7,987 bases of DNA, taken from contig CAZOQG010000076.1 of the NCBI GenBank assembly GCA_964582065.1, positions 1-7,987 of the forward strand, written 5' to 3'. The notes below the pieces were generated by a model. The model did not search any database. It saw only the letters and a program-made list of their open reading frames with translations, and was not told the DNA's origin. Source of the DNA: JACNFS01 sp964582065. Its GTDB lineage: Bacteria > Chloroflexota > Dehalococcoidia > GIF9 > UBA5629. Shown one piece after another: positions 1 through 4,456 of this stretch; the stretch's first letter is position 1, and every line of letters starts with the position of its first letter. A program made the position numbers and the translations under genes.

Positions 1-215
1 AAGGCAACCTGTGTCCAGCCTAGCTCCCGGGCAGCCGCTGCCGGAAACGCAGCATCAAGGTCAGGAGTGGTGGTAAAAAGAATGCAAGCCACATCGCCTG
101 TTTCCACCCCATTCGCTTCTACAATCTCCTGAAGCAATTCTTTGCTCGCAGCTACTATAGCCTCCCTGGTGTTTTCCGGCACCAGAGTAGCACCTCTTAT
201 GCCCCGGCACCACAA
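1..215 (-). CDS. aroH: Chorismate mutase, AroH class (N-terminal part, cut by window edge)
   Basis: AroH converts chorismate to prephenate, the first committed step towards phenylalanine and tyrosine, in the cytoplasm. The visible 71 residues begin MWCRGIRGATLVPENTREAI and continue to FTTTPDLDAAFPAAAARELG. This matches the monofunctional AroH fold (Bacillus subtilis type) through the RGIRGAT strand, the long first helix and the TPDL-AFPA-A-RELG segment. Arg4 and Arg7 of the RGIRGAT motif are present; Arg7 is an active-site residue in the B. subtilis enzyme. The catalytic residues nearer the C-terminus lie outside the window. The start is a TTG at 215; an in-frame stop lies upstream and no ATG is available. 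A GGGAG at 233-229 is the likely ribosome site, with a rather long 13-base spacing. The family assignment is secure; the exact start is less so. Confidence 0.9.
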   Translation of the reverse strand, partial: MWCRGIRGATLVPENTREAIVAASKELLQEIVEANGVETGDVACILFTTTPDLDAAFPAAAARELGWTQVA

Positions 216-251
216 ATCGTATCTGTCGCTCCCTTCATGGTTTAGACTAAT

Positions 252-280
252 AGCCTACTCTATTTGCCATTCATCGTCAA
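252..280 (-). promoter_or_regulatory. Putative sigma-70-type promoter for aroH
   Basis: On the minus strand, TTGACG (280-275) is followed after 17 bases by TAGGCT (257-252). This places a transcription start about 30 bases before the TTG start of the chorismate mutase. The -35 box matches 5 of 6 consensus positions and the -10 only 3 of 6, so this is a plausible rather than a strong call. Confidence 0.35.
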
Positions 281-381
281 GAATCTCTTGCCTGACAACC
301 AGCTGCCAAGTGAACTAAGAACAGACATAGCGGTTGTCTTGTGCTAAAAAGGAGTGTCGCGCAGGTTCATTGGGGGTCACA

Positions 382-750
382 ATGAAAGAGCAGTTACCCT
401 ATCTGGCATCGTGGCAATTATTACCCTGGCTGCAGGGAGAAGACAAAGGTTACCAAGCTGGCTACAAGACTGGTTATGAATCTGGCCTGAGAAAGGGTGG
501 TAGTGGTTGCAACCTTCGAAACCCCACCTATCAGGAGATGAAGGGGTTCCTAGCCCAGGATACTACAAGTCCCAAGACATATATGACAGAAGAATTCACA
601 GTGCACATATCGAGCCAGCTCACAGAGTTACGACTATGGTTGCTTCGGTATCAGAAAGCTGCTGGCCCCGGAGTGGCGTCCCGGGCATGGTCAGCAAATA
701 TCGCTGAGCGCCGTCTTTCCCACGGATACGAATACCATTCTCATCGGTGA
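382..750 (+). pseudogene. Eroded GY-repeat / NPTY-motif protein fragment
   Basis: A GGGGG ribosome-like site (372-376) precedes ATG 382. The reading frame contains a Gly-Tyr repeat (KGYQAGYKTGYESG) followed by a segment around NPTYQEMKGFLAQDTTSPKTY. From memory this combination marks a family of secreted or membrane-anchored proteins common in Dehalococcoidia and methanogens, where a hydrophobic N-terminus is followed by GY repeats and an NPTYxE domain. Here the hydrophobic stretch (SGIVAIITLAAG) is encoded in the neighbouring frame at about 402-437, which implies compensating frameshifts. Homology-like sequence stops near 628, where a conserved-looking continuation is expected. The remaining codons to the stop at 750 lie antisense to the small minus-strand gene and look non-native. 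The position where I expect a cysteine (EFTVH) has no Cys. I read it as a decayed, truncated gene; a short functional protein cannot be excluded. Confidence 0.5.
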
Positions 751-886
751 CAGCCAACGATTTTGCGCCGCTATCTGTCCACTCACCTACCAATCGGTCG
801 GGCATAGCTATGCTGATCCCCTGCGTTCCATCTCGTATAGTCGTTACTCTGACTGTTATATTGACTTCACGACCTTGACTCATCAT
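620..886 (-). CDS. Small hypothetical protein, about 88 residues
   Basis: This unrecognised protein begins MMSQGREVNITVRV and ends SDTEATIVVTL. Residue composition looks like a soluble beta-rich protein, with alternating hydrophobic strands such as VNITVRVTTI and ATIVVTL and no membrane segment or signal peptide. Support for expression comes from the upstream signals: an AGGGAG ribosome site at 896-891, suitably spaced for ATG 886 or ATG 883, and an extended -10 box (TGCTAGAAT) at 920-912. A longer upstream start at 958 is possible but would ignore both signals. Its 3' end overlaps the tail of the opposing eroded fragment, and the overlap looks more protein-like on this strand. I assign no function. 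It could be a recent insertion next to the decayed gene, or a remnant itself. Confidence 0.5.
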   Translation of the reverse strand: MMSQGREVNITVRVTTIRDGTQGISIAMPDRLVGEWTDSGAKSLAVTDENGIRIRGKDGAQRYLLTMPGTPLRGQQLSDTEATIVVTL

Positions 887-911
887 GCATCTCCCTACAT
901 ACGTCCCAACT

Positions 912-920
912 ATTCTAGCA
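912..920 (-). promoter_or_regulatory. Extended -10 promoter for the small minus-strand gene
   Basis: Read on the minus strand the sequence is TGCTAGAAT: a TGn extension followed by TAGAAT (5 of 6 match to TATAAT). There is no good -35 box 17 bases upstream, which is tolerated by extended -10 promoters. The predicted start would give a leader of only about 20 bases carrying the AGGGAG ribosome site. Confidence 0.4.
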
Positions 921-972
921 TATTCCAAAGCTCCATGACACAAGCTAGGCCAAAGCAATCATACTCAGCCCA

Positions 973-988
973 CAACCAGCAATGGTTG
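973..988. other. Short stem-loop with GNRA-type loop
   Basis: CAACCA and TGGTTG pair perfectly around a GCAA tetraloop, in the intergenic DNA between the divergent small gene and the CBS gene. No T-tract follows on either strand, so it is not a terminator. It lies upstream of the predicted CBS-gene start site, so if it acts it would more likely do so as a protein site in DNA. It may be chance. Confidence 0.25.
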
Positions 989-1022
989 GAAAAGCAGAAT
1001 TTTACCCAAATCAAGCAATGTT

Positions 1023-1038
1023 AAGCCTTTCAAGGCTT
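1023..1038. promoter_or_regulatory. Perfect palindrome, candidate operator
   Basis: AAGCCTT and AAGGCTT form a 7-bp perfect inverted repeat separated by TC. It covers the -35 region relative to the extended -10 box at 1048-1056, a typical location for a dimeric repressor or activator. No regulator gene next to it is an obvious match. Confidence 0.35.
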
Positions 1039-1047
1039 GACAATCTG

Positions 1048-1056
1048 TGATACAAT
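1048..1056 (+). promoter_or_regulatory. Extended -10 promoter of the CBS-domain gene
   Basis: TGATACAAT is a TGn extension plus TACAAT (5 of 6 match). It would start transcription near 1063, about 20 bases before ATG 1085. A TTGACA at 1037-1042 is only 8 bases upstream of the -10 and cannot serve as its -35 box. Confidence 0.45.
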
Positions 1057-1084
1057 AACCACAAAACGGTGAGGGAGGTAGAAT

Positions 1085-1726
1085 ATGAAAGTTCGAGACG
1101 TTATGAACTGGAATGTGGTTACTGTATCAAGCGACACCCCCATAATGGAAGCCAGGAAAATCATGGACGCACACAATGTCCGTCGTTTGCCGGTAGTCGA
1201 CAGAGGCAAGCTCGCAGGCATCGTAAGCAAAGAACGCATAGTTCGTGCAGGCCCTTCGGCAGCGACCAGCTTGAGTGTCTGGGAAATCAATTACCTTATG
1301 GCAAAGATGACAGTTAAAGAAATCATGTCAAAGGATGTGGTCACAGTTTCTCCCGATATGTCAGTGGAAAGCGCTGTCGGTCTGGCACAGAGCAAAGGCG
1401 TAGGTGCTTTGGTAGTGCAGGAAGACCATAACCTGGTAGGCATAGTCACTACCAACGATTTCTTCTACAAAATCCTGAATCCGGTATTGGGAATAGGCGT
1501 ACCGGGCGCTCGTCTAGTTGTCTCCAACGGCGCTGAAGTTAAAGCTATGAAAGAAATTCTGGAGTGTGTTGGAAAGCAGGGAGCGAAGATAGTTGCCCTA
1601 CATAGTATGCCACCGTTGGAAGGCAAAGAAGCCGACCTCTGCCTCCATCTTGATACTGAGGACGCAAGCCAAATCATCAAGGACCTAAAAAGCAAAGGCT
1701 ACTCGACAGAAATAGTAGAGCGATAG
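1085..1726 (+). CDS. CBS-pair and ACT-like domain protein (AcuB-like)
   Basis: This 213-residue cytosolic protein is a probable sensor of adenine nucleotides or another small ligand. Two CBS domains are visible at about residues 1-60 (VRDVMNWNVVTVSSDTPIMEA, then VRRLPVVDRGKLAGIVS) and 76-130 (VKEIMSKDVVTVSPDMSVESA, then GALVVQEDHNLVGIVTTND). A C-terminal ACT-like alpha/beta domain follows at about 137-213 (ARLVVSNGAEVKAMKEILE, GAKIVALHSM). The order CBS-CBS-ACT is that of AcuB-like proteins, a group whose molecular role is poorly defined despite the acetoin-utilisation name. The start is clear: GAGGGAGG at 1071-1078 is six bases before ATG. The gene appears monocistronic, with its own promoter and palindrome upstream and 214 bases before the next gene. 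No enzyme domain is attached, so it probably acts by binding a ligand and a partner protein. Confidence 0.9.
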   Translation: MKVRDVMNWNVVTVSSDTPIMEARKIMDAHNVRRLPVVDRGKLAGIVSKERIVRAGPSAATSLSVWEINYLMAKMTVKEIMSKDVVTVSPDMSVESAVGLAQSKGVGALVVQEDHNLVGIVTTNDFFYKILNPVLGIGVPGARLVVSNGAEVKAMKEILECVGKQGAKIVALHSMPPLEGKEADLCLHLDTEDASQIIKDLKSKGYSTEIVER

Positions 1727-1734
1727 AGAACTGA

Positions 1735-1778
1735 AGCTTGGCTCCAAAGTAATCAATCAGTTCAGTGACTTTGAAGCT
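1735..1778. other. Imperfect stem-loop after the CBS gene
   Basis: AGCTT plus CAAAGT (1735-1739, 1745-1750) can pair with ACTTTGAAGCT (1768-1778), leaving a five-base bulge. It begins nine bases after the stop codon, where a terminator might be expected, but no T-run follows, so a role in transcript end formation is uncertain. Confidence 0.25.
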
Positions 1779-1846
1779 AATGTGGCTCAATGTCTTCATT
1801 GGCGCCATCTCCGTTGGCTGCGTGCCCCTTCACCAGCGTAATTTTT

Positions 1847-1930
1847 CTCGTGCCCGATATGCCCTCGTTGACACCTATTGACAACAGGCTGCTGAAGTGC
1901 TAGTTTAAGCATAGTTATCCGAGGCACGAG
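1847..1930 (+). promoter_or_regulatory. Leader of degV: TTGACA pair and inverted repeat reaching the ribosome site
   Basis: Two TTGACA boxes (1868-1873 and 1878-1883) lie ten bases apart. The second has a weak -10 candidate, TAGTTT, at 1901-1906 with 17-base spacing. CTCGTGCC (1847-1854) and GGCACGAG (1923-1930) form an 8-bp perfect inverted repeat whose right arm runs into the GAGGGGG ribosome site at 1928-1934. If transcription began upstream of 1847, this pairing could hide the ribosome site; if it begins near 1912 the left arm is not transcribed. Confidence 0.3.
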
Positions 1931-1940
1931 GGGGCTCAGA

Positions 1941-2795
1941 ATGGAAAGTATTGTCATCGTCACTGATAGTGCTAGCTGCCTACCCCGAGAAATCCAAAAC
2001 GAATACGGAATTGAGATAGTACCCCTAAACATCCACAACCAGGATAAGACCTATCAAGACGGCATGAATATTACGCCCCAGCAGGTTTACTCTTTGCAGA
2101 GAGCTGATGAGACCCTTACAACCTCGGCGCCGCCACCTGGACTATTTATTGAAACCTTTCAACGTCTGGCCGAAAGGAGCAGGGAAATTATATGCCTCAC
2201 AGTCGCCTCCAGCTATAGTGCTACCTTCTCCTCAATGCAATCCGCCATAGACACAGCCAAGGGACAATTGCCCAGGCTCCGAATTGAGCTTGTTGACTGC
2301 TTCACTGGCTCAGCGGCTCAAGCTATAATCGCCCTAATCGCGGCTCGCGCCTCCAGCTTGGGCAAGAACCTGAGCGAGGTCATGTCGAGAGTCCACCAGG
2401 CTATCCCCAAGGTTGAAATCACCTTAGTGCTTGACACGCTCAAATATCTGGAAAAAGGTGGCAGAGCTCCCAAGGCAGGTGTCTGGGCAACCTCTCTACT
2501 CAAGCTCAAACCAGTGGTAACCAACCGAGTGGGACATGCCCATCTCCTGGGAATGGTCAGAACCCGAAGTCAGGGCATCGAACGATTGGTTAAAGCTATC
2601 AGGCAAAAGGCAGGAATCAAGAAGCTGACCGCCATAGTCCTTCATAGCGACCTCGAACATGAAGCCGGGGAACTGGAACGTCGTCTTCTCAGTGAATTCG
2701 ACTGCCAGGATATCTACGTCACCGAGGTCAGTGCGGTTGTTGCCGCCCACATAGGCCCCGGTGCTATTGGCATCGCCTCTTATGTTGATGATTAG
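1941..2795 (+). CDS. DegV family fatty-acid-binding protein (FakB-like)
   Basis: DegV/FakB proteins bind a single fatty acid and, where studied, present it to the FakA kinase to make acyl-phosphate for phospholipid synthesis. At 284 residues this is full length for the family. Diagnostic motifs are present in order: the N-terminal TDSAxxLP (residues 8-15), TSAPPPG (61-67, carrying the Thr/Ser that contact the carboxylate), the SxxSxT block (90-95, with Ser93), LDTLKYLEKGGR (164-175) and HIGPGAIG near the C-terminus (270-277). There is no signal peptide, so it is cytosolic. GAGGGGG at 1928-1934 lies six bases before ATG. A PlsY-like gene follows 57 bases downstream on the same strand, probably co-transcribed. 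No FakA (Dak-domain) gene lies in the window, so the kinase partner must be elsewhere or absent. The family is certain; the exact ligand is unknown. Confidence 0.93.
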   Translation: MESIVIVTDSASCLPREIQNEYGIEIVPLNIHNQDKTYQDGMNITPQQVYSLQRADETLTTSAPPPGLFIETFQRLAERSREIICLTVASSYSATFSSMQSAIDTAKGQLPRLRIELVDCFTGSAAQAIIALIAARASSLGKNLSEVMSRVHQAIPKVEITLVLDTLKYLEKGGRAPKAGVWATSLLKLKPVVTNRVGHAHLLGMVRTRSQGIERLVKAIRQKAGIKKLTAIVLHSDLEHEAGELERRLLSEFDCQDIYVTEVSAVVAAHIGPGAIGIASYVDD

Positions 2796-2852
2796 CCATG
2801 AAACAGAGTTTCCTGATTTCGATTTCTCCGCTAAACTTAAGAGGAGGACCAA

Positions 2853-3572
2853 GTGGTTTTAGCTGACGTTGCCTTGGTAATAGGCGCTTATCTTCTCGGC
2901 TCAGTGCCTTACATGATTCTTCTGGGTCGTGCCAAAGGAATTGACCTGTCTCAGGAAGAGGACTTACATATTGCCCTGTGGCGTAAAGTAGGTCGCCTCG
3001 AGGGGTTATCCGGGGTACTGGTTGACATTCTGAAAGGAGTCATCCCTGTCCTCATTGGCTTCATTTTTCATTTCCACCTCGCCGTAATAGCTTTAGCCGG
3101 AGTGGCCGCTGTGGCTGGACAGATGTGGTCCGTGTTCCAGAAGTTCGATGCCGAAAGAGGCAATACTGCGGGCCTGGGTATGATTGTGGCCTTGACTGCG
3201 GGCGTCTCAATAACCCAGTCCCCACGAGCCTACCTGGTGCTGCTTTTCGCCCTCATCCCTGCCATCATGGGGTTCCTCATCAGGACCATCCCCCGCTTTA
3301 TGGCCCCTGGTCAAACGGTCAGCGAACGTTTCATGCTCGGTGGGCCGATGAGTAACAGCTTGCCACTGGGAGTAGCTGTCGGTCTCGTCCTCGCGCCTCT
3401 GTCTTCATGGTGCCTCCAACAGCCCGTGGAGATGACACTGGGTCTACTGGCTCTTTTCGTTGCCATTATGGTGCGCCGCCTCACCGTCGGCCTCCGCGCC
3501 GACCTCGAGACAGCTACCAATGTCAGAAGTATACTGATTAACCGCCTTCTCTACGACCGCAGCTATCTCTAG
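2853..3572 (+). CDS. Divergent PlsY-like membrane protein, catalytic motifs lost
   Basis: This 239-residue polytopic membrane protein has about six hydrophobic segments (roughly residues 4-26, 53-72, 77-95, 106-146, 171-189, 193-208). PlsY transfers an acyl group from acyl-phosphate to glycerol-3-phosphate. Relics of that family are clear: YLLGSVP (13-19), KGID (28-31), RKVGRLEGL (44-52), VDILKG (57-62) and GQMWSVFQKF (89-98). The key elements have changed. The GSGN-GATN loop is replaced by QEEDLHIAL, the conserved His of GHxxP is Gln90, its Pro is Ser93, and the GGKGVAT loop reads AERGNTAG. I therefore call it PlsY-like, not an acyltransferase. The start is GTG 2853, behind a strong GAGGAGG (2841-2847). 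It lies downstream of a DegV gene in a probable operon, and its last 35 bases overlap the opposing DUF429 gene. It may be a paralogue with a different acceptor or a binding role. Confidence 0.75.
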   Translation: MVLADVALVIGAYLLGSVPYMILLGRAKGIDLSQEEDLHIALWRKVGRLEGLSGVLVDILKGVIPVLIGFIFHFHLAVIALAGVAAVAGQMWSVFQKFDAERGNTAGLGMIVALTAGVSITQSPRAYLVLLFALIPAIMGFLIRTIPRFMAPGQTVSERFMLGGPMSNSLPLGVAVGLVLAPLSSWCLQQPVEMTLGLLALFVAIMVRRLTVGLRADLETATNVRSILINRLLYDRSYL

Positions 3573-4188
3573 GGAGGTAAATCATACCTTCTTCAGCACC
3601 GCCCACGGCTTCAGTCCTCTCATGCGCATAAAGAAAACCCGTATAGGCAGCTACAGCCGCATCACAGAGGTCGTGATTCCATTTGTCCAAATAAGGATTG
3701 CGACTATTCAGCAAGATGCTCAGCTTTTCCCTCAGCCAGTGTAGGCCCCAAGCCGTAGTCTTGGATGGAACAGGCTTGCCAAACAGCCGCACTTTGCTGG
3801 CGTAAGGATAAACTTCAATAACCGCACAGCCCTGCCGACTCAGTGCGCCTTTAAGTGAAATGCCCCGATGAACCATTCGTTTGATAATCGACTTCTTGGC
3901 AGTAAAATAGCACGGGATCGCCGCATGTACCAGCTCTCGCTCACACCATCGCCCCTTCCACGGTGATTTCGGCCGACAGCCACAGCTCTCCTCCAGACAA
4001 CGTAACCCTAGAGGCAAGCTTAGCGGAGCGTCAATAGCTATTACCCGAGGTGAATTGATGCTTACCTGGGTGGCAATATCACTGTCACTATTCAACAGGC
4101 CATAGTAAACAACTTCAAGCCTGTCATTCAAACCAAGGCAGGCACTTGGCTTGGTCTCACTGGAAGTTAAATCAATGCCAAGAAACAA
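3538..4188 (-). CDS. DUF429 family protein (predicted RNase H-fold nuclease)
   Basis: This 216-residue cytosolic protein carries the hallmarks of the DUF429 family: GIDLTSSETKPS at the N-terminus (Asp6), VIAIDAPLSLP (49-59, Asp53), EVYPYA (125-130), DLCDAAVAAYTG (173-184) and a C-terminal AEEGMIYLP. The spaced acidic residues fit the predicted RNase H-like fold; no reaction is established for the family. A cysteine-containing stretch at 64-82 (Cys64, 69, 71 and 82) lies where many members have an Arg-rich loop. The start is a TTG at 4188, because a stop codon lies just upstream in frame and no ATG aligns with the GIDL motif; I see no convincing ribosome site. Its 3' end overlaps the PlsY-like gene by 35 bp. 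It stands alone, separated from the upstream operon by AT-rich repeat-bearing DNA. Confidence 0.82.
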   Translation of the reverse strand: MFLGIDLTSSETKPSACLGLNDRLEVVYYGLLNSDSDIATQVSINSPRVIAIDAPLSLPLGLRCLEESCGCRPKSPWKGRWCERELVHAAIPCYFTAKKSIIKRMVHRGISLKGALSRQGCAVIEVYPYASKVRLFGKPVPSKTTAWGLHWLREKLSILLNSRNPYLDKWNHDLCDAAVAAYTGFLYAHERTEAVGGAEEGMIYLPRDSCGRREGG

Positions 4189-4239
4189 GTTAATTTGTGC
4201 CCACTGTCTTTAGTTGTCACCCTGAGCGACAATGTAAAA

Positions 4240-4373
4240 GTTAAACACAAAAATGCAAAATGACAAAGCACAATTCAAAGATGAATTCATACTTGCCACG
4301 AGTATTCTAACTCGAAACGGCAAGAAATAATTTTTGCATTTTATATTTGTCATTCTAGTTTTTGACTTTTAAC
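4240..4373. repeat. AT-rich intergenic element with imperfect terminal inverted repeats
   Basis: A 28-base left arm (4240-4267, GTTAAAC...AATGACAAA) and a right arm (4346-4373, TTTGTCATT...TTTTAAC) are reverse complements at roughly 20 of 28 positions. Closer in, AAAATGCAAAA (4250-4260) pairs exactly with TTTTGCATTTT (4332-4342). Two smaller stem-loops sit inside: AATTCA-AAGA-TGAATT (4272-4287), and CTTGCC/GGCAAG with an inner CGAGT/ACTCG (4292-4324). The whole can fold into a long hairpin, as small non-autonomous mobile elements do. There is no coding potential and no clear target duplication, so a MITE-like origin is only a suggestion. The region 4189-4456 holds no gene. Confidence 0.45.
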
Positions 4374-4456
4374 CTTTAAGTTTCAGGTTAGCAAAAGTGA
4401 AGGGCTCAGAGCCATCAATCTTTATACTAATGACAGGAGAGGTTACTGACCAATCT

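Noticed and set aside
640..750. Plus-strand tail of the eroded fragment as genuine coding sequence.
   Set aside because: It is antisense to the small minus-strand gene, shows no continuation of the NPTY domain, and the minus strand has better promoter and ribosome signals.
973..988. Stem-loop as a transcription terminator.
   Set aside because: No T-tract on either strand, and it lies between divergent promoters rather than after a gene.
1037..1056. TTGACA (1037-1042) with TACAAT (1051-1056) as a standard promoter.
   Set aside because: The spacer is only 8 bases, far from the usual 16-18. The TGn extension of the -10 is the better explanation.
1868..1883. TTGACA-N4-TTGACA as a direct-repeat operator.
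   Set aside because: Both boxes are ordinary -35 sequences and only two copies exist; a similar TATTGAC near 6994 is also explained by a promoter region.
3125..3520. Reading frames antisense or out of frame within the PlsY-like gene.
   Set aside because: They have proline- and arginine-rich shadow compositions, no ribosome sites, and lie inside a frame with clear membrane segments and family motifs.
4292..4324. Stem-loop as terminator of the dehydrogenase operon.
   Set aside because: In the minus-strand direction no T-run follows the hairpin. The T-rich run is on the plus strand, where no gene ends upstream.
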